The translations under genes were made by a program, and so were the position numbers. Below, piece by piece: positions 31,469 to 40,063 of a stretch of 64,000 nt of DNA (positions are counted from its first letter, which is position 1; each line of letters opens with the position of its first letter). The notes beneath the pieces were generated by a model. The model ran no database searches and was not told the origin of the DNA. It saw only the letters and a list, made by a program, of their open reading frames with translations. The stretch comes from a virus: positions 31,535-95,534 of the IMG/VR virus record IMGVR_UViG_3300042319_000564. One strand, written 5' to 3'.

Positions 31469-32563
31469 TTAACCAATAATTGGAATCTTTTGATTCACAT
31501 CTCTATTTTGAGAACCTATAAAATTAAGTTCTCCGCAAATTGCACTGCATCTTTCCAATCTAATATCAGAATTAAAAGATTTGTCTAATATACTAAACCA
31601 AGGACCGTTTACAATATCATGCAATTTAGTGTGATGTATGTTAGCAAGATGCTTTCCGCCAATTGTATCCCACATTGACTGCATCATATATTTATCTGAA
31701 TGCGATTCTGCTTCTATTCCGTAAAGTCTATCTTGCAACCAACCACATGGAAATACATTACCGTCTGCACTTATATAAATATGATTTGTTTTCTGTGAAT
31801 GGCACTCAACTATAGTATTACCAAGATATTGTTTTATAGACCCGTGTTCAGTTGCAATCTTCTTTTGGTCTACATAAATCATATTTTGATAATCTACATT
31901 AGTAGGTAATTCTAAATAGCGTTCTACTACACCTTGTTTATTTTTCACAGGCCATTGCATAATGAATTCGTGTTTCTTATTGAAGAATCTAGCTGTATAT
32001 TTTACTCTAAATTCTTTGAAACCTAACTGACTACTTAATTCTCTCGCTTTATCAACTTGATGTTCATTGTGTCTAAAAATTATAAAATCCCATATAGCTG
32101 TGCCACCGTTGTCAATATATATTTTTACATTTTTTATTATCTTTTGCCAATTAGTATCGACCCTATATAAATGGTTAGTATCTTCTAATCCATCTATACC
32201 GAAACCAATCCAATCTACATATTTGCCTGCTTCTTTCCAAAATGATTTAGTTTGTAAGCTGCCATTGGTATGCAACGCTACTACTAATTTGGGATTAACT
32301 TCTTTTAACCATTGACATATACGTATTAAATCTTTATTCATACAAGGATCACCGTATGTTCCACAGAAATAAACTTCTTCTAATTGCTTAATAAACTCAA
32401 CAGGTAATATAGATTTTGCTGTTTCTAATGTTACATTTATCAACGGCAGACTTGATACAGTTGCGCCACCGTAATCATTACGGGGGCATTGCGGGCATCG
32501 TGCATTGCAATGAGTAGATATTTCCCACTCAATCTTTTTAATATTGTTATAATTAAATGGCAT
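31469..32563 (-). CDS. Radical SAM/SPASM enzyme (364 aa)
   Basis: The N-terminal cluster motif is CNARCPQC (C19, C23, C26). A YFCGTYGDPC segment stands in the SAM-binding position (GGEP variant). A C-terminal SPASM-like set of cysteines follows: C in VECHSQ, FPCGWL and CSAICGE. SPASM enzymes hold extra [4Fe-4S] clusters and modify peptides or proteins. It overlaps the aminotransferase-like gene by 11 bp. Its last codons contain the 28-bp element that recurs upstream of the 305-aa radical SAM gene. Confidence 0.75.
   Translation of the reverse strand: MPFNYNNIKKIEWEISTHCNARCPQCPRNDYGGATVSSLPLINVTLETAKSILPVEFIKQLEEVYFCGTYGDPCMNKDLIRICQWLKEVNPKLVVALHTNGSLQTKSFWKEAGKYVDWIGFGIDGLEDTNHLYRVDTNWQKIIKNVKIYIDNGGTAIWDFIIFRHNEHQVDKARELSSQLGFKEFRVKYTARFFNKKHEFIMQWPVKNKQGVVERYLELPTNVDYQNMIYVDQKKIATEHGSIKQYLGNTIVECHSQKTNHIYISADGNVFPCGWLQDRLYGIEAESHSDKYMMQSMWDTIGGKHLANIHHTKLHDIVNGPWFSILDKSFNSDIRLERCSAICGELNFIGSQNRDVNQKIPIIG
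31480..31507. repeat. 28-bp direct repeat, copy 2
   Basis: Encodes the NRDVNQKIP end of the 364-aa radical SAM protein and lies just upstream of the SGNH-like start. It is identical over 28 bp to 29683-29710. Confidence 0.8.
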
Positions 32564-33401
32564 GTTCTAATAACCTTGAAATACAAACTCTATTTACTAT
32601 ACCACCTCGGTTATAATCACTGAATGAATTATCCCCTAAACCAAATATTACACAATCTGTTTGTTGAAGATTGTGTGTTTCACATACAGTTTTATACGTT
32701 TTTCCATAAGTGTCCCAATTATAATCTGCAGAAAAAGTATTCATTAATGCTATTGCTAATTGCATAGGTATTTTTGGAGTCATATCTACAGAATTGTATA
32801 TATCAATTCCATCATCATTGTCATATCGTTGATAACGTATTCCACAACGCAACCACTGAGCACCATCAAATGCTTTACTTAGACTAAAACAAATGGTATC
32901 AATACATGTATAATTCAAATTTAAATTGATATTCTTAGTTATAGGATAATAGGCCATGTCTAATAATACAGGTATGCCTAAATCTTCACACTTATCTAGC
33001 AACGAGTTCAACTCGGTATGCATAGAACCGGTATCACTAAACGGTACTGATATAATCAGTGCATCACCGATCATTAACTGCTCAGTATTTAGCCATTCCC
33101 AGTTGAGATTGTGTTTCATTGATGCTCGGTGGTACATGAACTCACCTTGAAAAAATCTAAAACGTAGTTTGTTATATTTTAAATAAAAATGATCAAATGC
33201 TTGAATAGTACCACTTATAAACTTTTTATTTGTGTAAGACTCTATGTTCTCTAAATGATTATTTTTACTAGCTTTGATCCATTTGTCAAACACATCAATA
33301 TAAGTATCATATACACTTAGTGTGGCATCAGTTTTTGTTGAATTAATTAATTTTACTACATGCTTATTTGGTACAGGAATAGCGTTCTTATTAAACATCA
33401 T
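32553..33401 (-). CDS. PLP-dependent aminotransferase-like protein (282 aa)
   Basis: It resembles the large domain of fold-type I aminotransferases. The Asp that would pair with the pyridine N lies in VLLDMAYYP (D148), and a candidate PLP-lysine in CFSLSKAFDGAQWLR (K176, the usual S-x-S-K with following Gly and Arg). At 282 residues it is clearly shorter than the normal 370-430, with N-terminal and C-terminal parts reduced. It could be an active minimal enzyme that makes an amino-sugar or amino-acid donor, or a pseudoenzyme. It overlaps both neighbouring radical SAM genes by 11 bp. Confidence 0.65.
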   Translation of the reverse strand: MMFNKNAIPVPNKHVVKLINSTKTDATLSVYDTYIDVFDKWIKASKNNHLENIESYTNKKFISGTIQAFDHFYLKYNKLRFRFFQGEFMYHRASMKHNLNWEWLNTEQLMIGDALIISVPFSDTGSMHTELNSLLDKCEDLGIPVLLDMAYYPITKNINLNLNYTCIDTICFSLSKAFDGAQWLRCGIRYQRYDNDDGIDIYNSVDMTPKIPMQLAIALMNTFSADYNWDTYGKTYKTVCETHNLQQTDCVIFGLGDNSFSDYNRGGIVNRVCISRLLEHAI

Positions 33402-34653
33402 TTAAAATCCTATAGTAATCTGCATACAACTCAGCAAATTTGATAGGTCTAATAGAATCTAATTTATTGATATAGTCCATAAAAGCCGCGAACTTACTAC
33501 TTTCATCAACACTATTCATGTATTCAATCTGAGATTTGATTCTATTTTTCCATCGTTCGTTGTTATTTAACTCAGTAAATGATTCCCAATGTTGAATAAT
33601 TTTATTTTTAACTTGCACAGGTAATACAGTTGTAGACATATATTTAGGCCAATGAGTCGTACCAATGGACATTAATCCCTGGTTACGTTTACATATCTTT
33701 TTCCAATCGCGGCCTATAATACTTTGTGCAAAATCAGGTATATAATATATATTCATGGCATGCACTGTGGTTAATAGGCTAACTACAATGTTATTTCCAG
33801 TTTCGTCTAACCTATCAAGATTTTTTGAAATTACATTCCAATCAGCAGGATATCTAATGTAATCATTACGGGTACCCCAATCATCTAAACTAACCATGAT
33901 TTCTACTTCTTTAAAGTTATTCCATAACTCAATAAACTTCTCATTCAGTATAGTACCGTTAGTATGGTAACGTAATTCAATATTTTTGCTAGCACCGGAC
34001 TCTACTAATTTAGTAATGAATCTTTCGTGGTCTTTAATTAATAATGGTTCACCGCCACCGAAGATAATATGTCTAATGTCACCTATAAACTCATCTAATG
34101 AATTTTGTGTTTCTAATCTTTCAAACCAATCAAAACAATCAGTAGTAGTGATACTATTTGCTTTGTACTGCCAATCTCCTTTAGCTTCATGGTTAACTAA
34201 AATAGTAGATAATTTCTTACTATCTTGTAGCCACTTACTACTATCTCTAGGACGACACATTACACATTGTAAGTTACATGTGTTTCCTAATCGTAAATCT
34301 AATGATAAGGGTTTGAAATCTACACTACCGTCTGGGTTAGTTGATGTGATCAATTGTTCAATGTATTCAGTGCTTATTTTACGTTGCCATAAGCCATTTT
34401 CTATTATTCTATGACTTCTAATGCCACTAGCTTCTTCTTTCCAACAGCTATTACATTGCGGTATCTTTTCACCGGCTAAAAATTTTAGTCTAGCGGATTT
34501 GAATTGTTCGCTGTTCCATACTTCACTGGGAGTTTGTTGATTAAGATTTAATCCAACCTCAGGTGATGCAATGCAACAGAGCGGTACATTGCCATCGTTC
34601 CAGCTAGCTAAATGAATCCAGGGCTGGATACAAAAGTTTTCGTTATCAATCAT
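33391..34653 (-). CDS. Twitch/SPASM-type radical SAM protein (420 aa)
   Basis: The N-terminus carries an unusual auxiliary Cys set (C8, C26, C27, C67, C70) in FCIQPWIHL, VPLCCIAS and CNSC. The SAM motif CNLQCVMC (C126, C130, C133) follows, then GGGEPLLIKDHE. This order, auxiliary domain before the SAM barrel, is found in radical SAM proteins of aquatic phages that carry a twitch domain. Substrate unknown. It is a paralogue of the next gene upstream (34646-35950) and overlaps it by 8 bp. Confidence 0.75.
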   Translation of the reverse strand: MIDNENFCIQPWIHLASWNDGNVPLCCIASPEVGLNLNQQTPSEVWNSEQFKSARLKFLAGEKIPQCNSCWKEEASGIRSHRIIENGLWQRKISTEYIEQLITSTNPDGSVDFKPLSLDLRLGNTCNLQCVMCRPRDSSKWLQDSKKLSTILVNHEAKGDWQYKANSITTTDCFDWFERLETQNSLDEFIGDIRHIIFGGGEPLLIKDHERFITKLVESGASKNIELRYHTNGTILNEKFIELWNNFKEVEIMVSLDDWGTRNDYIRYPADWNVISKNLDRLDETGNNIVVSLLTTVHAMNIYYIPDFAQSIIGRDWKKICKRNQGLMSIGTTHWPKYMSTTVLPVQVKNKIIQHWESFTELNNNERWKNRIKSQIEYMNSVDESSKFAAFMDYINKLDSIRPIKFAELYADYYRILNDV

Positions 34654-35950
34654 TCATAAGCCCTGCTATTCTAGGGTCTAAATCTTTAATAGTTTGATTT
34701 CTATGTTGGTCAAGACTTAAGGTAAACGTCCTAAAGCGTTCTACTTCTTCTTTCCAATTTTCTGTTCTAGGTTGTTGCAATAATCCTATTATTCCGTTTA
34801 AACTATTCATGGTCATATGATTATGAACCTGCATATAATTATCTCTATAAGCAACTAACTCATCTAATGCTTCTTTTTTAAGTTCATTTGGTAATATATT
34901 TACATTTAAATGATGAGGATGAGTATTCACTAAAAAATCTATAAAGCTATTTTTATTAAATTTGTTATTTAAATCCTCTACCCATTTAATGATGTTAACC
35001 AAATCAAACACATTATATACTTGTACTGTAGGGGTAATGCCTAAATGTACATTTGGCATCTGTGCTAATTTTTCAATATTACTGCTAATCTGTGTCCAAT
35101 CGCTAGGTGCACGGATATATTCATTTACTATACCCACACCGTCTAAACTAGCATTAATATTAACAGTATCAAACTGACTAATTAATTCTAAAAAGTTCTT
35201 ATTGATATTGGTACAATTTGTATTGAAAAACAACACAATATCTTTTCTTCCCTGCTCAATACAACTTTTCATAAATTTAAAGTTGTTCTTAATTAATGTA
35301 GGTTCTCCACCAGTCATATACACTTTTTTAAGATGAGGGATCAGACTAATAACTTGATCCCACATTATGTCATGGTCAAACCATTGTTGATCATCCATTA
35401 CATTAGTAGGGAATTTACCAAATGTTTTTTTCCAAACATCCGTATATGCAGTATTATTCTCAGCAATTTCTATATGTTCTTTAAAAATTTGACTGCTATT
35501 CCAGGGATTGCACATCCTACATTTAAGATTACATAGATTACCTAATCTTAAATCTAGGTACACTAATTCGTCATCTAACTTGCCATCGTTTTTTATAGCT
35601 TGCTGAACCCGATCATTTAATTTTTCTTTGCCTAAACGCCATTGCCATTCGTTAATAGAATGCTGTCTATTACTAGTCCTACCATTTTCTTCTTGCATGT
35701 AGCAGACAGCACATCCTTCAATCTTATCACCGGCTATCATAGACTTACGAATGTTTTGCATATCTTTGCTATTCCATGCATCGTGTATGAAATTGTCTTT
35801 GCATGTATAAAATGATTTATTATCTTCTTTTTTTAATTTGTTATGTGAACCTTTAACCATACAACAGTATCTAACCGTCGTATCAGTATTGACCATAATA
35901 CTAACAAACGGGACAGCACAAAAGCTTTTATTATTTTTATCCATTACCAA
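34646..35950 (-). CDS. Twitch/SPASM-type radical SAM protein (434 aa)
   Basis: A paralogue of the 420-aa protein. The N-terminal Cys set lies in FCAVPFVSIM, YCC and CAVC (C11, C29, C30, C80, C83). The SAM motif is CNLKCRMC (C140, C144, C147), preceded by LDLRLGN as in the paralogue, with TGGEPTL as SAM-binding loop. Two such enzymes side by side may act in series or as a heterodimer. It overlaps the GT-like 317-aa gene by 7 bp, so enzyme and glycosyltransferase-like gene are co-translated. Confidence 0.75.
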   Translation of the reverse strand: MVMDKNNKSFCAVPFVSIMVNTDTTVRYCCMVKGSHNKLKKEDNKSFYTCKDNFIHDAWNSKDMQNIRKSMIAGDKIEGCAVCYMQEENGRTSNRQHSINEWQWRLGKEKLNDRVQQAIKNDGKLDDELVYLDLRLGNLCNLKCRMCNPWNSSQIFKEHIEIAENNTAYTDVWKKTFGKFPTNVMDDQQWFDHDIMWDQVISLIPHLKKVYMTGGEPTLIKNNFKFMKSCIEQGRKDIVLFFNTNCTNINKNFLELISQFDTVNINASLDGVGIVNEYIRAPSDWTQISSNIEKLAQMPNVHLGITPTVQVYNVFDLVNIIKWVEDLNNKFNKNSFIDFLVNTHPHHLNVNILPNELKKEALDELVAYRDNYMQVHNHMTMNSLNGIIGLLQQPRTENWKEEVERFRTFTLSLDQHRNQTIKDLDPRIAGLMND

Positions 35951-36897
35951 CCTTCAATCTTTCTAATTACATCCATCTCAGTTACTAAAGGACCACGATT
36001 GTATTTGTCTGCACCGTAATGACGTTTAAAAAATTTACTTTGCAGACTATCCAATGTAGCCATTGGCAGTCCTAGTTTATCATGTAGTGCGGCTCCTAGT
36101 AACGCTGATTCACGCACAGGATTTCTATTTACATGTTCTTCCCACAATGTAATATAGTTATCAAACCATTGAACATTAGTGTGATCCCATTGAGTAAGCA
36201 TGGTCATGTATGTGCCTAGACGTGCGCCGTATATTGCCCATTCACCGTTCTCAACATCCATACCAACATTATGCCATATGGTCAGATTGTCTAAGTTACG
36301 ACTTGCTACTGTTTCTTTAAATTGATCCACAGTAGGACGAGCACCTCTATCTAAACTCATCTTAACACCTTCACGAAAGCCGGCACGCCATGCTTGAAAT
36401 GGTGTCATGTTTGGATATGTAGTTGAATAGCAATCCCACATTGCCCAATATAAATTGTCATCTCCGCCCATACAGAAGTCAGCAATACGTGATACGTCAC
36501 CGTCTTTTTGATGTTCGTGTGTTTTCATATTGGCAACATATTCTTTAGTCCAACTACTCATGCCACCATTGCCGTAACGTAGTCCGTTAATGTTGTTAAT
36601 TGCTTTCCAACGAAACTGTGCTCGTTTGAATGATTCATCCTTACCAGTAAAGTCTAACTGAATGTTGAAGAAACTTTCTTCTGGCATGTTGTCTCCGTCA
36701 ATTAGAATAAAACGTTCGGTATCACTTGCTTCACCTGCGGCTTTATGTGCGGCGTCACTACCTTTAACACTATCAACACGTTTAGCCCATGGCACCATAT
36801 TTTTTATTCTAAGCCAAAATTCTTCTTTTTGTGGTTCATCATAACTGAGGTAGATGCAGTCTAAATCGGCTACATCAACGATATCATCAGAGTTCAT
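35944..36897 (-). CDS. Glycosyltransferase-like protein with DGD motif (317 aa)
   Basis: A soluble GT-A-like protein. FILIDGDN (DGD 67-69) resembles the metal-binding DxD motif, and the sequence before it (RVDSVKGSDAAHKAAGEASD) has the same layout as the C-terminal part of the 1381-aa repeat protein. The remainder includes FCMGGDDNLYWAMWD and WRAGFREGVKMSL. It is predicted to transfer a sugar from a nucleotide donor in the cytoplasm, with acceptor unknown. It is expressed with two radical SAM genes downstream and a 108-aa gene upstream (11-bp overlap). Confidence 0.65.
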   Translation of the reverse strand: MNSDDIVDVADLDCIYLSYDEPQKEEFWLRIKNMVPWAKRVDSVKGSDAAHKAAGEASDTERFILIDGDNMPEESFFNIQLDFTGKDESFKRAQFRWKAINNINGLRYGNGGMSSWTKEYVANMKTHEHQKDGDVSRIADFCMGGDDNLYWAMWDCYSTTYPNMTPFQAWRAGFREGVKMSLDRGARPTVDQFKETVASRNLDNLTIWHNVGMDVENGEWAIYGARLGTYMTMLTQWDHTNVQWFDNYITLWEEHVNRNPVRESALLGAALHDKLGLPMATLDSLQSKFFKRHYGADKYNRGPLVTEMDVIRKIEGW

Positions 36898-37213
36898 ATG
36901 TTTTTAATTTCCATTTAGTTATGTTATTATAAGGACTATCTACTACGATACTTAAATCTTCGCTTGCACATTTAGTACCATTGTCATCATGTATTAATTT
37001 AGACACAATCGTTCCTGTTCTATAACCGGCTATTTTGCCATCAATAACTTTGATGTCAGGCCTCCCTCGGGCATATGTGTCAGTATCTATTACAATATAG
37101 TTACCTTCAGGTTTTTCGCACGTGTAAAATAACACATTACCACGTTCATCATAATATAATCTGAACTCGGGTTTAATGATAGGAGGAGCCTCCCAAATTA
37201 TAAACTCTTCCAT
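36887..37213 (-). CDS. Hypothetical 108-aa beta-rich protein
   Basis: A small soluble protein with beta-strand patterns: MEEFIIWEAPPI, FRLYYDERGNVLFYTCEKP, GNYIVIDTDTYARGRPD. There is no catalytic motif that I recognise. It ends inside the start of the GT-like gene and begins next to the stop of another GT gene. Similar small genes sit beside glycosyltransferases in T4-like aquatic phages as far as I recall; function unknown. Confidence 0.6.
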   Translation of the reverse strand: MEEFIIWEAPPIIKPEFRLYYDERGNVLFYTCEKPEGNYIVIDTDTYARGRPDIKVIDGKIAGYRTGTIVSKLIHDDNGTKCASEDLSIVVDSPYNNITKWKLKTYEL

Positions 37214-37960
37214 TTAATAACTTTCTAATATTTTATCACTAAATGTTTTAATATGATAGTGAAACGGATACTCTTGTGGATAAGTATTGATTCTAATTAG
37301 TTTTGGCAATACTTCATATACCAATGTTTTAGTCCAATCTTCACTGGGTATACCATTTACATATTGTTTCATATGTATCATACTCATCTCATCAAAGTTG
37401 GGTAATGTGGTTTTTTCTACTCCGACAATATGACAAGCCATGGCATATACCCAATCAGTTGATACTTCTTCATTAGGATTACATTTAATTATAGATTTAT
37501 ACTCTTCCCAATTCTCAAAAATATCTCTTACTATTGTGTAAAATAACTTTGCTGTTTCTGATTTTTTAAAATATGTTATACTATTATATGTGTCAGGCAG
37601 CATATTTTCATCAATGAATTTTCTATACACTCTAATGTCAGATAATTCACCTTTAAAATTTCTGATTTTGGTTGAAACAACTACATCGTTAACATTTAAT
37701 ATCTCCCACCAGTGTTCAATACTACGTGGGATAATCATATCAGCTTCTAATTTAATAGTTTCATCATAAGGACTACATTCATAAACTTGCCAATCATTGT
37801 GATAGCCTCCCAAATTACCATGTGGTAACATATCACTAGTGATAATGGTTACATTACTATTAGGCATAACCTTTTTGATGCTCAACTCTAATGCTTTAGC
37901 ACAGTTAGTATAACTGATTTTATCAGTGTCTTGTGCCATTATTACAAAACCTCTGGTCAT
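37214..37960 (-). CDS. Glycosyltransferase-like protein, EAD variant (248 aa)
   Basis: It has the layout of the 267-aa neighbour: N-terminal strand GFVIMAQ, a TIITSD strand, then ECSPYDETIKLEADMIIP, where EAD (72-74) takes the place of DxD. A W-Y-A dyad and a late His follow (VYAMACHIVG, HYHIK). It is a probable GT-A paralogue with altered metal ligand, so activity is less certain. It directly follows the 267-aa gene with a 4-bp overlap. Confidence 0.6.
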   Translation of the reverse strand: MTRGFVIMAQDTDKISYTNCAKALELSIKKVMPNSNVTIITSDMLPHGNLGGYHNDWQVYECSPYDETIKLEADMIIPRSIEHWWEILNVNDVVVSTKIRNFKGELSDIRVYRKFIDENMLPDTYNSITYFKKSETAKLFYTIVRDIFENWEEYKSIIKCNPNEEVSTDWVYAMACHIVGVEKTTLPNFDEMSMIHMKQYVNGIPSEDWTKTLVYEVLPKLIRINTYPQEYPFHYHIKTFSDKILESY

Positions 37961-38760
37961 GCTATTAACTCCATAAAATTACTTTTATTCATAACATGAA
38001 AATCCATATCTTTAACTGTTATATATTCTTTACGTATTTTACCACGTTGCCAACTATCATACATTACTGTATATTCAGTATTAAATTCTGTATCGTTGTT
38101 CCTATATATACTTGTGTTTTTTCCCACATGTACTAAGTTCCAGGGGATAATGTCTCTTGTATTATCACTATGTCCATTTGCAATACGTAATGCAAGTGTT
38201 AGTGCATAGTCATTACGATATACTCCACCTACAAAACTGTGTATATCACAATAATGGTCATAATTCTTTTGTACCATTTCTAAACATTCAAAAATTTGTT
38301 TAGCCCTATTTGTCTTTTTAAAGGTAACTGCTGTAGCCCATAATGTTTTAAAACTATATGCACTTAATACTTCCTGTGCTACCCCCGGTTGCATCAAATA
38401 ACTAGTAGTATCATGGCAACAAAAGTCATCATATATGTTAAATGTTCTTAACAGTTTATCTGAATTAACCATATAATCAGTATCTAACAATATAGTTTCG
38501 TCATATGGACTAAGTCCATATGCTTGATATCTCCCTTTATTAATCCAAATATCATGTTCACGTATGTTGTTTTTATCAGCATTAGTAACTATAACTTTGT
38601 CAAAGGTATATTGTTGTATAGAGGGTAGTGATTCTTCATCCGTAACTAGTGTTACTGGAAGATTTAAAAAATAATTAATGCGTTTAGCAGTAGCTACTGC
38701 CATTTTATAGTAATTGAACTTTGGGGAGTTAAACGCAAATAATATTGCACCTTTGCTCAT
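37957..38760 (-). CDS. Glycosyltransferase, GT-A/GT8-like (267 aa)
   Basis: A predicted cytoplasmic sugar transferase. Strand 1 is GAILFAFN, the donor-site region ends SPYDETILLDTDYMV with DTD (93-95) as the metal ligand, and a late H-V-M-N-K segment may complete the site. Its length fits GT8-like phage enzymes. It is co-translated with its 248-aa paralogue (4-bp overlap) and with a 103-aa gene upstream (4-bp overlap), at the head of the glycan cluster. Confidence 0.7.
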   Translation of the reverse strand: MSKGAILFAFNSPKFNYYKMAVATAKRINYFLNLPVTLVTDEESLPSIQQYTFDKVIVTNADKNNIREHDIWINKGRYQAYGLSPYDETILLDTDYMVNSDKLLRTFNIYDDFCCHDTTSYLMQPGVAQEVLSAYSFKTLWATAVTFKKTNRAKQIFECLEMVQKNYDHYCDIHSFVGGVYRNDYALTLALRIANGHSDNTRDIIPWNLVHVGKNTSIYRNNDTEFNTEYTVMYDSWQRGKIRKEYITVKDMDFHVMNKSNFMELIA

Positions 38761-39068
38761 CGGTTAGTCTCTACTTCTTTCCATTCTTTATACCATTCTA
38801 ACATAACTTTACTGTATGTCTCTTTTAGTAAAGATAGTAATTGGTCACGTTTAACTTGTACTGGATTATCAAAGTTATCAATAAGAATTACAAAGTTATC
38901 ATCCATTGCATTTAAAAAGGCAATGAACTCAGGGGTAGCTTTCCAAAGCCCACCTTGTTCGGCAATGATAAATTTGCCATCGTATTTGTCTTTGAGTTGC
39001 GCTTTTGCGCTATTGTGATTGAAGCGGGCTTTAGCCTCGCTGATTAAGGTTTTGGTATCCATAAACAC
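38757..39068 (-). CDS. Conserved T4-like phage protein (103 aa)
   Basis: A small protein beginning MFMDTKTLISEAKARFNHNSAKAQL, with a central QGGLWKATPEFIAFL and a helical C-terminus. A highly similar conserved hypothetical protein occurs in T4-like cyanophages (from memory). Role unknown. It starts the cluster that runs to 20226, so it may be the first gene of the operon. A CTAAATAC late-like box lies just upstream. Confidence 0.65.
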   Translation of the reverse strand: MFMDTKTLISEAKARFNHNSAKAQLKDKYDGKFIIAEQGGLWKATPEFIAFLNAMDDNFVILIDNFDNPVQVKRDQLLSLLKETYSKVMLEWYKEWKEVETNR

Positions 39069-39076
39069 TCCTGAAA

Positions 39077-39084
39077 GTATTTAG
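39077..39084 (-). promoter_or_regulatory. Late-type promoter box CTAAATAC
   Basis: Eight bases before the ATG of the 103-aa gene, the head of the modification cluster. Very close to the start, so weak evidence. Confidence 0.3.
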
Positions 39085-39109
39085 ATGAATACAGTACTGT
39101 TGTGAAATT

Positions 39110-40060
39110 TTAAGATCCTGAGCTGGTACCTGCAATTGAAATACTACCCCATGTATTAGAAAGATATGTTGTTTCCGGTGGTCTGACTGTGACAGTAGTT
39201 GCGGAGCCAGTTGTTACAGTTAATCCATTTGGTATTTCATCCCACACAGTATAAATTGTAATAATATTACCTTTATCTCCATTAGATCCAACCGTACCAT
39301 TAGTCTTTACAAATATATTAATATTTGTACTTAGATAGCCGGCCGGGCCGGTTGAAGCTGTTTGATAAAATACATTTGCATTAGCAGTTGTCCAAGCATA
39401 GTAACCACTATTAGTACTAATAGTAGGTGTACTACCACCTCCACCTATTTTAGTTACACCATTGTACGATGTACCCGTAACAGTTACAGCACCCGAAGTA
39501 GGAGCACTCAATACTACCGTACCGACGTTACTAGCTAACCCGTTTAACAATAAATTAATACCGGTGCCACTGGGATGTGTACAAGTAATTGCAAGTTGAC
39601 CGCCTGAGTTAAAGAAGTATCTAGTTGCATCGCCATTGGCAAAAGTAACAGTGTGTGTAAATGTAACTGCATTAATCCATGTACTGCCATACGTGGCAGT
39701 ATTTGCAGTAGTTCCACTTTGTGATACTGCATTTAATCTGTTAGTGTAAATTGTTTGTAAATTAGTAACAACGTTTGCGTTATATGTAATTGTATTTCCT
39801 GCAGAAGGTGCAGTGACACTAGTAATACTTGAGCTTTGATGTGACGCTGAGTTTGCAGTTTTAGTAATCAAATTAGCCCATTTTGCAGCGGTTACAGTAT
39901 CACCGACAGCTACATTAGCCTCAGCCGTTTGTCCATACCCTGAGGCTGCAGAACCAATTGACCAAACTGCATTTAATGTATTAGCTGTAGCACCGGGCGA
40001 TGCCCCCACAAAACCATTGTAGTCTGAAGCTTGGATTGTTCCATATTGTGCGTAACTCAT
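39110..40060 (-). CDS. Virion structural protein, beta-rich (316 aa)
   Basis: A Gly/Ser/Thr/Ala-rich protein with an early helical YAQYGTIQASDYNGFVG segment, then TLNAVWSIG and a long beta-rich body. The early D-Y-N-x-F and the W-A-N-L-I-T-K-T-A-N-S-A-S-H motif are typical of virion proteins found beside the tail region of large aquatic myoviruses. No enzyme motifs. It lies between the glycan cluster and the next fibre-like gene (3-bp gap). Likely tail or baseplate-associated. Confidence 0.65.
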   Translation of the reverse strand: MSYAQYGTIQASDYNGFVGASPGATANTLNAVWSIGSAASGYGQTAEANVAVGDTVTAAKWANLITKTANSASHQSSSITSVTAPSAGNTITYNANVVTNLQTIYTNRLNAVSQSGTTANTATYGSTWINAVTFTHTVTFANGDATRYFFNSGGQLAITCTHPSGTGINLLLNGLASNVGTVVLSAPTSGAVTVTGTSYNGVTKIGGGGSTPTISTNSGYYAWTTANANVFYQTASTGPAGYLSTNINIFVKTNGTVGSNGDKGNIITIYTVWDEIPNGLTVTTGSATTVTVRPPETTYLSNTWGSISIAGTSSGS

Positions 40061-40063
40061 CTT

